A stretch of DNA of 64,000 nucleotides from Streptomyces sp. NBC_00620 (GCF_026341825.1 NZ_JAPENY010000003.1:186001-250000); one strand, 5' to 3'. Shown: positions 16,856 through 25,531, counted from the first letter of the stretch. Numbers and translations are program-made. Notes: generated from the sequence alone by a model not told the origin.

Positions 16856-18475
16856 ATGGTCAAGGTGCAAGACCCCACGGACGAGTTGGTCGCCGGAAGA
16901 TACCGCCTCCTGGAGGTCGTCCACCGGGAAGAGGGCCGCGTCGGCTGGCACGGCCAGGACGTCGAGTTCGAGCGTCCGGTCACCTTGACCAGGTCGCGGC
17001 TCCCGGATCATCTGCGCGAGCAGGCGGAGCACCGTACCGCTGCCCGGATCCTGCGCGAGTCCGAGCGCATGGGACTGATCTGCCCCGGCAAGGTGTCCAC
17101 CGTCGTCGACGTGATCGAGGACAACGATTTCCTGTGGACGGTCACGGAGCGGTCCCCCGGTGTCCCGCTGAGCGCGCTCCTCGGGAACGGTCCGGTGAAC
17201 TACATCCGGACGGCCCGCATCGGCCTCGGTCTCCTCGATGTCATCGCCGCGGCTCATCGCCACGGGCAGACGCACGGCGATCTCAGCCCGGGGCAGATCT
17301 GCGTGGACGACCAGGGCTCGGTCACGGTGAGCGGCTTCGGCCTGATGGGGGCCACCTCCTCGGCACGTGTGACCGCGCCGTCGTACGCGTCCCCGGAGCA
17401 GGCGCGCGGCGAAAGCACCGGACCGGCGGCGGACCTGTGGGCGCTCGGCGCGATGATGTACGCGATGGTCGAGGGGCGGCCGCCCATCCGGGACCGTGGA
17501 CGGCTCGATGCCACGCTCCGCGCCGTGGACCGGCTGCCCATCCGGCAGCCGGCGAAGGCGGGCCCGCTCAGCCCCGCCATTCTGGGACTTCTGCGCAGGG
17601 ACCCGCTCGAGCGGGTGCCCGAGCCGGTCGTACGCGAGGCGCTGACGCGCATCCTCAAGCAGGAACTCGACGACTCGACGCCCACTGCGCAACTGCCCGT
17701 CTTCCGGGACAGTTACAGCGCCGCACGGCGGTCGGGGCGGACCTTCGGCGGACGCACTGTCGGCCGGCCGGTTCTGGTGGGTGGGGCGCTGGTCGTCACC
17801 GTCGTCTGCTTCGCCGTACTCACCGCGGCCGGCGGGCTGCCCGACGGGGACACCTCCGCGTCCGGCTCAGCACCTTCGCCGACCGCTTCCGGGTCCCCGC
17901 CGGCCGCTTCCGGCAGCCCGTCCTCGACGCCCACCAACACGGGCACCGCCTCCGGGCAGCCACCGGCGACCCCGACCCCGGCGTCTTCCTCACCCACCGT
18001 CGAAGAGTCACCGTCGGCCACCTTCTCCACCTACAACGCGCCCGAGGGCTTCTCCATCGACCTGCCCGAGAGCTGGAAACCCCTGCAGACCAACGGGACC
18101 TCCGCCGACCTCTCCTACCGCGTCACCTTCGGCGCGAGCGGGGATCCGCGCACACTGGCCGTCACCTACAGCACGCGGCTCGGCCCCGACCCCGTCGAGA
18201 TCTGGGCGGCGCTGGAGCCATCACTGCGGAGCGAGTCCACCGATTACGAGCGGGTGGGTGACATCCGCGCCGTGGACTATCGCGGCTTCAAGGGTGCCGA
18301 CATGGAGTGGATCTCCGTGTCCGACGGGGTCCGTGAACGCACGCTGGGCCGGGGTTTCCTCATCGGCGACAGCCGGGGCTTCTCGCTGCGCTGGACGACC
18401 CCGGCCGACGATTGGAACGACTCCGCCAACCAGGAGGCGCTGGACGTCTTCTTCCAGTCCTTCCAGCCGGAGTGA
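16856..18475 (+). CDS. Membrane-anchored serine/threonine pseudokinase
   Basis: A 539-residue protein. Residues 10-270 have a Hanks-type kinase fold, but key residues are missing. The glycine loop is degenerate (EVVHREEGRVGWHG), no beta-3 lysine is seen (PVTLTRSRLPD), the catalytic loop is HGDLSPGQ (H140, D142), and DFG is replaced by SGFG (G160 instead of Asp). A transmembrane helix follows at about 305-325, then a Ser/Pro/Thr-rich linker and an extracellular C-terminal domain (FSIDLPESWKPL... FQSFQPE). The start at 16856 is preferred over 16850 because GAGG lies 8 bases before it but only 2 before the upstream ATG. Probably a scaffold or ligand sensor rather than an active kinase. Confidence 0.82.
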   Translation: MVKVQDPTDELVAGRYRLLEVVHREEGRVGWHGQDVEFERPVTLTRSRLPDHLREQAEHRTAARILRESERMGLICPGKVSTVVDVIEDNDFLWTVTERSPGVPLSALLGNGPVNYIRTARIGLGLLDVIAAAHRHGQTHGDLSPGQICVDDQGSVTVSGFGLMGATSSARVTAPSYASPEQARGESTGPAADLWALGAMMYAMVEGRPPIRDRGRLDATLRAVDRLPIRQPAKAGPLSPAILGLLRRDPLERVPEPVVREALTRILKQELDDSTPTAQLPVFRDSYSAARRSGRTFGGRTVGRPVLVGGALVVTVVCFAVLTAAGGLPDGDTSASGSAPSPTASGSPPAASGSPSSTPTNTGTASGQPPATPTPASSSPTVEESPSATFSTYNAPEGFSIDLPESWKPLQTNGTSADLSYRVTFGASGDPRTLAVTYSTRLGPDPVEIWAALEPSLRSESTDYERVGDIRAVDYRGFKGADMEWISVSDGVRERTLGRGFLIGDSRGFSLRWTTPADDWNDSANQEALDVFFQSFQPE

Positions 18476-18487
18476 TCCGGTGAGCTG

Positions 18488-18518
18488 CCGCAGGGCGTGA
18501 CTCATCTCCGCCCTGCGG
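18488..18518. terminator. Bidirectional terminator between pseudokinase and tgmB
   Basis: CCGCAGGGCG and CGCCCTGCGG form a perfect 10-bp stem with an 11-nt loop between convergent genes. It overlaps the last codons and stop of tgmB. Confidence 0.65.
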
Positions 18519-19458
18519 GGACACGGCCATCGGGTCTTCGCTGCGCCAGCCACAGGGCGACCGCTTCGGCGATGGGCTGGCCCGTCTCCAGTTCGACGAA
18601 GCCGAACTGGCCGCCCTGGTTGCCCTCCAGGAACCACCAGACGCCCTCCTTGTCCTCCGCGAAGTCGAAGGCGGCGTACGCCAGTCCGGTGAAGGTCAGG
18701 TACTCGTGGACGGAGCGGGCGATGCGGCCGGGCACCTCGATGGGCTCCCAGGTGTGTCCGGTGTCGCCGAAACGCCCGTCGACCTGCTCGGGCTCGGCGG
18801 TCTTGCGGGCGGCGAACAGGCGCGAGCCGATGGCGGTGAGCCGGATGTCGGCGCACTTGGGAATGTACTGCTGGAGCAACGCGGGGCCGACCGCGACGCC
18901 GGAGAAGTCCGTGTCGGGTCCGATGAGCGTGGTGGGCAGGGCCACCGGGGGCTCGCCCGGCGGTGGCCCCGAGGCCGACTTCACGACCACGTCGCGGTAC
19001 TCCTCGACGAACTGCTTGGCGACCCGTGGAGCGGTCGTGATGACGGTGGGCGGCACCGCGAAGCCGCTGCTGTGCGCGACCCGCAGCTGCCAGGGCTTGT
19101 GCCGGGCCTGCTCGGCGCTGCGCGGGTGGTTCATCCAGCGGGTCGCGGCGGAGTAGAGCATTCCGAACAGGGCCTGCCGGGTCTCAGCGGTGAGCCAAGG
19201 CGAGGGATCGGCGGCGTGCGCCGCCGGTTCGCCCGGCCTGCGCACCCACACGGAGCGCAGGCCACCCATGCTGAGCACATGGCCGTTGACCGACAGATAG
19301 CCGTCGAAGTCGCCATGGGCGTAGTCGGCGGACAGCACGGCCTTGCCGGGCACGTCGGCGGGGTCCAGGCGCACCATGGGCACGCCCTGTTGATGCAGTT
19401 TGGCCACCACCATGTCGGCGGTGACGTCCTGCTCGGCTGTGAGAATGAGTACCGTCAT
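18502..19458 (-). CDS. tgmB: ATP-grasp ribosomal peptide maturase (graspetide synthetase)
   Basis: A 318-residue ATP-grasp ligase. The pre-ATP-grasp region has SVWVRRPGEP, as in MvdD/TgmB proteins; the ATP-grasp core shows DVVVKSASG, LLQQYIPKCADIRLTAIG and the metal/ATP end motif FLEGNQGGQFGFVE. Graspetide maturases form side-chain ester or amide (omega-ester/omega-amide) macrocycles between Thr/Ser/Lys and Asp/Glu of a precursor peptide. It lies 15 bp downstream of the tgmA precursor gene, same strand. The PIMT-like tgmC methyltransferase often found in this family is not present next to it. Confidence is high because both the enzyme and the precursor show family motifs. Confidence 0.88.
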   Translation of the reverse strand: MTVLILTAEQDVTADMVVAKLHQQGVPMVRLDPADVPGKAVLSADYAHGDFDGYLSVNGHVLSMGGLRSVWVRRPGEPAAHAADPSPWLTAETRQALFGMLYSAATRWMNHPRSAEQARHKPWQLRVAHSSGFAVPPTVITTAPRVAKQFVEEYRDVVVKSASGPPPGEPPVALPTTLIGPDTDFSGVAVGPALLQQYIPKCADIRLTAIGSRLFAARKTAEPEQVDGRFGDTGHTWEPIEVPGRIARSVHEYLTFTGLAYAAFDFAEDKEGVWWFLEGNQGGQFGFVELETGQPIAEAVALWLAQRRPDGRVPAGRR

Positions 19459-19473
19459 GCGCGCGAGCTGCCG

Positions 19474-19665
19474 TCAGTCGTCGAAGTGCGTCTGGGAGCC
19501 GGCCGTGGACGTCGTGGTTCCGGAGGCCAGGAGGAGCGCACGATCACTGACGGCCGGTCGGCCGTCGGGCAGCACGTTCAGTTGGAGTGAGACGTCGAAT
19601 TGGTACGCGGCTGTCACGGCCGACTGCCCTGTGGGCAAGGCGTAGTTGAGAGTGAACGGTCGCAC
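19474..19665 (-). CDS. tgmA: ATP-grasp-modified RiPP precursor peptide
   Basis: A 63-residue precursor starting at GTG with GGAGGA six bases upstream. The N-terminal part RPFTLNYALPTG and the central LNVLPDGRPAV match the leader conserved in TgmA-type precursors. The C-terminal core TTTSTAGSQTHFDD is rich in Thr/Ser donors and ends in Asp-Asp acceptors, as expected for ester cross-links. No transporter or protease gene is adjacent, so export and maturation are unexplained. A longer frame exists upstream but lacks a ribosome site. Very likely the substrate of the neighbouring ATP-grasp enzyme. Confidence 0.85.
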   Translation of the reverse strand: MRPFTLNYALPTGQSAVTAAYQFDVSLQLNVLPDGRPAVSDRALLLASGTTTSTAGSQTHFDD

Positions 19666-19786
19666 GAAAGATCCTCCTGCGGTCTCACGATGCTCTACGC
19701 CCACCCGTACGTCTCACGACCGTAAGGAATTCATCACTTTCCGCCACATCGGGGTGAAGGTCATCACATCGCGTCGTTTCCGGCTT

Positions 19787-19835
19787 GCTCGTTTCGGTTT
19801 TACTTGTGTGTCCGCTTGTTTCCGTTTTACTCGTG
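19787..19835. repeat. AT-rich tandem direct repeats between tgmA and the HTH gene
   Basis: Two 22-bp copies (19787-19808 and 19814-19835) agree at 19 of 22 positions, with a 27-bp period and core CGTTTTAC/GGTTTTAC. A third, degenerate copy overlaps from 19774. They stand out by low GC in the 253-bp gap between the divergent tgmA and HTH-protein genes, and look like a cooperative regulator-binding array. Confidence 0.5.
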
Positions 19836-19853
19836 GCTCTGCTCGCTGAGGGC

Positions 19854-19875
19854 TGAAGCTTCGGCCAAAGCTTCA
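19854..19875. promoter_or_regulatory. Perfect inverted repeat before the HTH-protein gene
   Basis: TGAAGCTT-CGGCCA-AAGCTTCA, perfect 8-bp arms, 44 bp upstream of the GTG at 19919. Candidate operator or leader hairpin for that gene. Confidence 0.45.
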
Positions 19876-19918
19876 TCCTCCGTGATCTGAACGCCGCACC
19901 GACCCAGGAGAGTTCCCG

Positions 19919-20950
19919 GTGACCGTAGCCATTGCTCCGTCCCATGAATCAGACGCGGATTTCGGCGCGTTGGATCCCGAAGTGTCGCGTGACGCACGCG
20001 ACTTCGGGGCCTACGCACGGACCGGCGGCTGGAGCTTCGCTCTGAAGGTGGCGCGCAGCGTGCGGCCCGGCGGGCAGTCCGCGGACGAGACACCGAAGAT
20101 CTCCGCGAAGGACTTCGCCGAGCTGGCCGGATGCTCGCCCGAGCGGGTCATGCGCTACTACAAGGCGTGGGACAAGGCGGCCGACGACGGTCTCGTCCCG
20201 CAGTTCGAAGGGCTGGCCCCGGGCCAGGACATCGAGCTGCCGGACGCCGAGGTGTGGCACACGTACTACGTCTCCCGCTCCAGCGCCGCCTCCGAGCGCG
20301 GCACCGCCATCGCGGAGGCCGCCCAGGCCGAGGGCATCCGGCCCACCAAGGCCCTTGAGGTCGCCGAGAACCCCACCGCACTGCGGGCCGCGATCCTCGC
20401 CGACCCCTCCACCGCCCAGGCCGCGCGGCACGCGCTCCTGGACCGGCTGAAGGAGGACCCGGCGCTCCAGACCGAGCTGGCCCGGGACATCGCCCGCACC
20501 GACGATCTCAAGAAGGCGGTGGCCACCGAGACCAGGGCCGCCGACCGGATCGGCTATGTGCGCCAGATCGCGGAGAAGGGCCAGATCAAGACCCCGGCCG
20601 GGCAGACCCTGGACGCCCCGGCCGAACTGCGCTCCGAGGCCGAACGGCACCTGTCCCTCCTCGACGAGCTGGACGAGGGCGAGGACACCGGCGAGTGGGC
20701 GTCCGAGGCGTACGACACCATGAAGAACATGGTGGTCGAGACCGTCCAGGCCGACCCCGAACTACGCGTCCAGGAACGCCGGACGAAGTTCTACAGCAGC
20801 CTGCAGAAGGCCACGAAGGTGTTCGAGGAGCTCACCTTCGACGACGCCGACGACATCTACGAGGACGACATGGTGCAGCGTCTGGAGGAGCTCCAGCAGG
20901 CGATCGGCACCTGCATCGCGGCTCTGCGGAGCGCCGCTCCCCAGCAGTGA
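19919..20950 (+). CDS. Uncharacterised actinobacterial protein with predicted HTH
   Basis: A 343-residue hydrophilic, largely helical, acidic protein that I do not recognise as a named family. Residues about 60-85 (ISAKDFAELAGCSPERVMRYYKAWD) look like a helix-turn-helix. The middle (ATETRAADRIGYVRQIAEKGQI) and C-terminal half are charged and likely coiled. No signal peptide or membrane segment is seen. GGAGAG lies 8 bases before the GTG. It diverges from the graspetide genes across AT-rich direct repeats, which it could bind; that is inference. A strong terminator follows. Confidence 0.7.
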   Translation: MTVAIAPSHESDADFGALDPEVSRDARDFGAYARTGGWSFALKVARSVRPGGQSADETPKISAKDFAELAGCSPERVMRYYKAWDKAADDGLVPQFEGLAPGQDIELPDAEVWHTYYVSRSSAASERGTAIAEAAQAEGIRPTKALEVAENPTALRAAILADPSTAQAARHALLDRLKEDPALQTELARDIARTDDLKKAVATETRAADRIGYVRQIAEKGQIKTPAGQTLDAPAELRSEAERHLSLLDELDEGEDTGEWASEAYDTMKNMVVETVQADPELRVQERRTKFYSSLQKATKVFEELTFDDADDIYEDDMVQRLEELQQAIGTCIAALRSAAPQQ

Positions 20951-20957
20951 CCGCCTG

Positions 20958-20996
20958 CCCGCGGCCCCGCGAGAACGCTTCTCGCGGGGCCGCGGG
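20958..20996. terminator. Bidirectional terminator
   Basis: A perfect 18-bp stem (core GCGGCCCCGCGAGAA and its complement) with a 3-nt loop, between the convergent HTH-protein and GH92 genes. It ends 3 bp before the GH92 stop. Confidence 0.85.
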
Positions 20997-20998
20997 GA

Positions 20999-23425
20999 TC
21001 ACTGAGGCAGGTTTGCCGGGTCGGTCGCCCACTGGGTGTTGGGCTGTTCGGCGAGGCGGAACGTGAGAGTGCCGCCCTTCGTCGTCAGTCCGGCGCCGGT
21101 CCACGAGCGCTGCGTGGTACGCCCGTTGACCCGTACGGCGTCGATGTACGGGTGCGTCGCGTCGGCGGCAGGCGCGCTGATGGTGATGTCGGTTCCGCCC
21201 GGCCGGTCCACGACCGCGCTCGGGAAGAGCGGAGCGCTCAGCAGCATGGAGGCGCTGCCCGGGGTCTGGGGATACAGACCGAGGGCGGAGAAGACGTACC
21301 AGGCGGACATCGTGCCGAGGTCGTCGTTGCCCGGCAGACCCGAAGGGCCGGTGCCGTAGACCGTGTTGAGGATCTCGCGGACGGTCTCCTGCGTCTTCCA
21401 GGGCTGCCCCAGGGCGTTGTAGAGCCAGGGCGCGTGGATGCCGGGTTCGTTGGTCGGGTCGTAGCGCAGCGGGTCGCCGCCCCGTACCGACCAGGAACCG
21501 TCCGCCTTGTGGAAGAAGCCGTCGAGCCGGACAGCGGCTGCGTCGCGGCCGCCCATCGCGGCGGCTAGCCCCTGCACGTCCTGCGGAACCATCCAGGTGT
21601 ACGTCGCGCTGGTGCCCTGCGCGAACCCGAGATCGCTTCCCGGGCTGAAAGGCGTCACCCAGGACCCGTCGAGCCTGCGTGCCTGGATGTAGCCGGCGCC
21701 TGCCGTGGCGGCGGGGTTGAAGACGTTGCCCCAGTAGGCACCCCGCTCGGTGAAGGCGGCGGCCTCCTGGTCCCGGCCCAGCAGCTCGGCCCACTTCGCA
21801 AGGGCGGAGTCGGCGACAGCGTCCTCCAGGGTCTCGGCGGCGCCGCCCCAGCAGTGGCACACGTCCTGCGCCGCGTAGTGCGAGGTCAAGTACTGGGCGA
21901 GGTTGGGGCGTTGGCCCACGCACTGTCCCGGGCAGCCCGCGTCGGAGAGTCCTTCGTCACGCGGCACGGTGGCCTGTCGTACGAGCGAGTCGAAGGCTCC
22001 CTCGTAGTCGAAGTTGCGTACGCCCATGGCGTAGAAGGTGGCCAGCGTCGCCGCCGAGGGGTCGCCCGTCATCACGTGGGTGGCGCCGCTGATGTGCACC
22101 CAGCGGTCCCAGACTCCATTGTTCTGCCGCGCGAAGTTGTAGAGGGACTGCGCGAAGTCGCCCGCGATCCTCGGTTTCAGCAGGGCGAGGAGTTGTATCT
22201 GCGCTCTGTACTGGTCCCAGCCCGAGAAGTTGCTGTACTGCGCCTGCTGGCCGCGGGCCAGGCGGTGCACCGCGCCGTCCATGCCGTAGTACCGGCCGTC
22301 GCCGTCGCTGATCAGGTTGGGCTGCATGAGCGAGTGGTAGAGCGCCGTGTAGAAGGCGGTGCGCTGGGCCGGACTGCCGCCGCCCACACGGACGGTGCTC
22401 AGTTCCCGGTCCCAGGCGCGGGCCCCGGCGTCGGCCACCACGGCGACGCTCGCGTGCGGTGCGATCTCCCCGCGGAGGTTGGCCTCGGCGCCGTCGAGAC
22501 TCACGTACGAGATGCCGACCCGCATCCGGACATCGTTGTCGGAGCTCGTGTCGAAGCCGACATATCCGCCGGAACCGCGTCCCGCGCGGTCTGCCCCGGT
22601 GGCGTACCCCTCCCCGCCCGAGGCGGAGGTCGAGCCCGCGGAGAGCGTGCCGTCCTTCCAGGTGCCGACCGAGGAGAAGCCACGGTCGAAGGACGCGCTG
22701 AAGTACAGCTTGTAGTAGCTCTTGCGGTTGTTCGTGCCGCCGTTGGCGCGGCGGCCGCAGAACGCGCCGGTGAGCACCCAGCCGGTCACCTTGCGCTGCG
22801 CGGCGTCGATCTCGACGTGGGAGTCCTCGCTGCCATTGAGGGAGTTGGAGACCCGGAAGAGCAGGTTGGCCGGACGGTCGCTCGGGAAGGTGAAGTCTGC
22901 GACGCCCGCCCGCTTGCTGACCGCCAGGTCTGCGGTGGCACCGGACTTGAGACCGAGCGTGTAGCGCCCTGGTACGGCCTTCTCCTGGGCGTGAGTGAAG
23001 TCGGCGGCGTAGACCGCGTCCTTGGTGTCCGCCGAGGGCGAGGAGGTGACGTCGCCGACGAACGGCATGACCGGTACGTCGCCCGCCGCGCCGGGGTTGC
23101 AGCCGGCGCCGTTGACGTGGGTGAGGCTCAGCCCTCGTATGCGTGTCGTGTCGTACTGGTAGCCGTTGGCGGCGCCCGTGCTGGTCTGGTCGCCGGTGGT
23201 GCTGGTCGGGGACCAGGCGATCATCCCCTGCGGGAGGGTGGCACCGGGGTAGGTGTTGCCGCCGTTGGACGAACCGATCAGCGGGTCGACGTAGGAGACC
23301 GGCCGCTCGGTGAGAACGGCTGAATCGGCCGGGAACGGGATGGTCAGGGCCAGGGCGCTGGTCGCGACCACGGCGGCGGACCGGGTGCCGAACCGTCTTG
23401 CTCTGCGCAGCCATTGGGGGCGCAT
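20999..23425 (-). CDS. Secreted GH92 family alpha-mannosidase
   Basis: An 808-residue secreted glycosidase. After a basic N-terminus (RPQWLRRARRFGTRS) and an Ala-rich signal, mature sequence begins near VSYVDPLIGSSNGGNTYPGA, the hallmark opening of GH92. The domain continues with GQQAQYSNFSGWDQYRAQ, PNLAQYLTSHYA, NEPGIHAPWLYN and GNDDLGTMSAWYVFSALGLYPQ, the conserved acidic segments of the Ca2+-dependent inverting mannosidases. The family removes alpha-1,2-, 1,3-, 1,4- or 1,6-linked mannose; linkage is not predictable here. GGAAGG lies 10 bases before the ATG. It is a single gene. Confidence 0.92.
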   Translation of the reverse strand: MRPQWLRRARRFGTRSAAVVATSALALTIPFPADSAVLTERPVSYVDPLIGSSNGGNTYPGATLPQGMIAWSPTSTTGDQTSTGAANGYQYDTTRIRGLSLTHVNGAGCNPGAAGDVPVMPFVGDVTSSPSADTKDAVYAADFTHAQEKAVPGRYTLGLKSGATADLAVSKRAGVADFTFPSDRPANLLFRVSNSLNGSEDSHVEIDAAQRKVTGWVLTGAFCGRRANGGTNNRKSYYKLYFSASFDRGFSSVGTWKDGTLSAGSTSASGGEGYATGADRAGRGSGGYVGFDTSSDNDVRMRVGISYVSLDGAEANLRGEIAPHASVAVVADAGARAWDRELSTVRVGGGSPAQRTAFYTALYHSLMQPNLISDGDGRYYGMDGAVHRLARGQQAQYSNFSGWDQYRAQIQLLALLKPRIAGDFAQSLYNFARQNNGVWDRWVHISGATHVMTGDPSAATLATFYAMGVRNFDYEGAFDSLVRQATVPRDEGLSDAGCPGQCVGQRPNLAQYLTSHYAAQDVCHCWGGAAETLEDAVADSALAKWAELLGRDQEAAAFTERGAYWGNVFNPAATAGAGYIQARRLDGSWVTPFSPGSDLGFAQGTSATYTWMVPQDVQGLAAAMGGRDAAAVRLDGFFHKADGSWSVRGGDPLRYDPTNEPGIHAPWLYNALGQPWKTQETVREILNTVYGTGPSGLPGNDDLGTMSAWYVFSALGLYPQTPGSASMLLSAPLFPSAVVDRPGGTDITISAPAADATHPYIDAVRVNGRTTQRSWTGAGLTTKGGTLTFRLAEQPNTQWATDPANLPQ

Positions 23426-23593
23426 ACGAGGGTCACCTTCCGACAGGTAGGGGCGGGCCGGGATGGGCGCGAGGATAGGTGGCTGTCGGGAGGGCGGGAA
23501 GTGACCCGCGCGTCCGGGTGGTGAAGGCAGGGTGAATGCGTTGCGGGCCCGGAGGACATCGGGTCGCCTTCCAGGGGACGGCCCTCCGCGAAG

Positions 23594-23609
23594 TGAGTAG
23601 GCGTACTCA
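23594..23609. promoter_or_regulatory. Palindrome in the GH92/DUF2238 divergent gap
   Basis: TGAGTA-GGCG-TACTCA, perfect 6-bp arms, 57 bp before the DUF2238 start. The rest of the 240-bp gap is G-rich without other evident structure. Confidence 0.3.
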
Positions 23610-23665
23610 TGTCCCCGGTCGCGTGCTCCAGCAGCATGGGGCCACCTGGACCAAGGAGACCGCCG

Positions 23666-24406
23666 ATGACCGGAGTTCACCTCGCCTCGCTCATGCGTCG
23701 CCCGATGAACGACGCCTTGCCGACGCTCGACGACCCCATGCCGGAACGCGCCCCGCGGAGGATTCTCCCGGTCGCGCTCGTAGTGACCGTCGTCGCAGGA
23801 CTGGCCGTATCCGCCTGGCACCCGCACGACGGCATGACCTGGTTCCTGGAGACCGTGTGGGTGCTGATCGGGCTGCCGCTGGCCGTCCTGTACCGGCGGC
23901 GCTTTCCCCTCACGAATCTGCTGTACTGCCTGCTCGCGGCGCATGCGCTGGTGCTCGCCGTGGGCGGGCACTACACCTACGCGCAGGTGCCGTTGGGCGA
24001 CTGGGTGCGGGACGGGCTGGGCCTCGACCGCAATCCCTACGACCGGTTCGGGCACCTCATGCAGGGCTTCGTTCCTGCCGTCCTGGTCCGGGAGTTGCTG
24101 AGCCGGACCTCACCGCTGCGCGGCAGTCGCTGGCTGGCGCCCCTGACCGTGTGCGCCTGTCTCGCGTTCAGCGCGGTCTTCGAGATGTTCGAATGGGCGG
24201 CCGCGGTGATCGGCGGACACGCCGCGGACGACTTCCTGGCCACCCAGGGGGATGTCTGGGACACCCAGTGGGACATGTTCTGCGCCCTGATCGGGGCGAC
24301 CGTCTCGGTGCTGGTGCTGAGCCGCCTGCATGACAGGCAACTGGGCGCGCTCTCGGGGGCCGGGGCTCTCCGAGGGCGGGGGGATCACTCCGGTGGCGGC
24401 CAATAG
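23666..24406 (+). CDS. DUF2238 (YjdF-type) integral membrane protein
   Basis: A 246-residue inner-membrane protein with about six hydrophobic segments after a short cytoplasmic N-terminus. It has the DUF2238 signature residues: YDRFGHLMQGFVPA and, later, EMFEWAAAVIGG, followed by DFLATQGDVWDTQWDMF. The acidic and histidine residues lie in or near the membrane, suggesting metal or proton involvement, but no function is known. AAGGAG lies 8 bases before the ATG at 23666; an internal Met at residue 12 is an alternative. It converges on the aldo/keto reductase gene 49 bp away. Confidence 0.82.
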   Translation: MTGVHLASLMRRPMNDALPTLDDPMPERAPRRILPVALVVTVVAGLAVSAWHPHDGMTWFLETVWVLIGLPLAVLYRRRFPLTNLLYCLLAAHALVLAVGGHYTYAQVPLGDWVRDGLGLDRNPYDRFGHLMQGFVPAVLVRELLSRTSPLRGSRWLAPLTVCACLAFSAVFEMFEWAAAVIGGHAADDFLATQGDVWDTQWDMFCALIGATVSVLVLSRLHDRQLGALSGAGALRGRGDHSGGGQ

Positions 24407-24455
24407 CTGCCCAGGATCGGCCGCCGCCTTCACCTCTCAGCCCCTGCACCAGCGG

Positions 24456-25439
24456 CTACCAGCGCCCCTCCACCTGCTCCTTGATCCGCCGCTCGTAGAG
24501 GTCCTCGACCGCGTCGAGGGTCTTCTGCGACAGCTCGGGGAGCTTTGCCGCCGCCGCGTTGGCGCGGGCCTGCTCCGGGGAACGGGCGCCCGGGATCACC
24601 GTGGTCACGCCGGGCTGCTGGACGATCCAGCGCAGCGCCAGCTGGGCGGGGGTGGCGCCTTCCGGGGCGAGGGCGGAGAACTCGGCCGCCGCCTCCACGC
24701 CGGTCGCGTAGTCGACGCCGGAGAAGGTCTCGCCCTGGTCGAAGGACTCGCCGTGGCGGTTGAACGTGCGGTGGTCGTCCGCCGCGAAGACCGTGTCCTT
24801 GGTGTACTTGCCGGAGAGCAGGCCGGAGGCCAGCGGGACACGGGCGATGATGGCGACGCCCGCCTCCTGCGCCGCCGGGAGCACCTGCCGCAGGGGCTTC
24901 ATGCGGAACGCGTTGAGGATGATCTGGACGCTCGCCACATGGGGGCGGGCGATCGCCGTCAGCGCCTCCTCGCACGTCTCGACGCTCACGCCGTACGCGG
25001 CGATCCGCTCCTCCTCGACGAGGGCGTCGAGGGCGTCGAACACCTCACCGGAGGAGTAGACCGGCGTCGGCGGGCAGTGCAGCTGCACGAGGTCGAGGCG
25101 GTCGACGCCGAGGTTGCGGCGGGAACGGTCGTTCCAGGCGCGGAAGTTGTCGAGGACGTAGTTCTCCGGGATCTGGTCGACGCGGCGGCCCATCTTGGTG
25201 GCGACCAGCACATGCAGGTCCGGCCTGCCGCGCAGGAAGGTCGAGATCGTCTGCTCGCTCCGCCCGTCGCCGTACACGTCGGCCGTGTCGAAGAAGGTCA
25301 CCCCCGACTCGGCTGCCGCCTCGAGCACAGCCAGGGCGTCCTGATCACTCACGTCGCCCCAGTCCGCCCCCAACTGCCACGTGCCGAGACCGATGACCGA
25401 AGCCTGCTGACCTGACCTGCCGAATACGCGCTCGTCCAT
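24456..25439 (-). CDS. Aldo/keto reductase
   Basis: A 327-residue (beta/alpha)8 NADPH-dependent oxidoreductase. The catalytic tetrad is D51, Y56 (FFDTADVYGDG), K82 (VATKMG) and H121 (LVQLHCPP). NADPH-binding IPGARSPEQARANAAA is present near the C-terminus. It resembles the AKR11/YajO-like group acting on small aldehydes or sugars. The start MDERVFGRSG is chosen because the family begins with this strand; the frame extends 42 bases further. Nothing nearby defines its pathway. Confidence 0.88.
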   Translation of the reverse strand: MDERVFGRSGQQASVIGLGTWQLGADWGDVSDQDALAVLEAAAESGVTFFDTADVYGDGRSEQTISTFLRGRPDLHVLVATKMGRRVDQIPENYVLDNFRAWNDRSRRNLGVDRLDLVQLHCPPTPVYSSGEVFDALDALVEEERIAAYGVSVETCEEALTAIARPHVASVQIILNAFRMKPLRQVLPAAQEAGVAIIARVPLASGLLSGKYTKDTVFAADDHRTFNRHGESFDQGETFSGVDYATGVEAAAEFSALAPEGATPAQLALRWIVQQPGVTTVIPGARSPEQARANAAAAKLPELSQKTLDAVEDLYERRIKEQVEGRW

Positions 25440-25531
25440 GCCGTCAGTCTGGCACCTCCCCGCCCTCGTGAAGGACGCCACCCCAACCGGTCATACCTGT
25501 GCGTCCGCAAAGAACCTCCTATGAGGGTTTG

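Noticed and set aside
15109..16983. 624-residue minus-strand frame across the PobA-like gene
   Set aside because: Antisense shadow; no conserved motif, and the plus-strand flavoprotein motifs are unequivocal.
19774..19835. Direct repeats as replication-origin iterons or a CRISPR array
   Set aside because: Only two good copies, no replication protein or cas gene, and position between divergent promoters favours a regulator site.
20832..21923. 363-residue minus-strand frame over the GH92 3' end
   Set aside because: It is a frame-shifted reading of the GH92 gene and crosses the bidirectional terminator.
20999..24055. Extension of the GH92 gene to a 1018-residue product
   Set aside because: The signal peptide and ribosome site place the start at 23425; the extra sequence overlaps the divergent DUF2238 gene.
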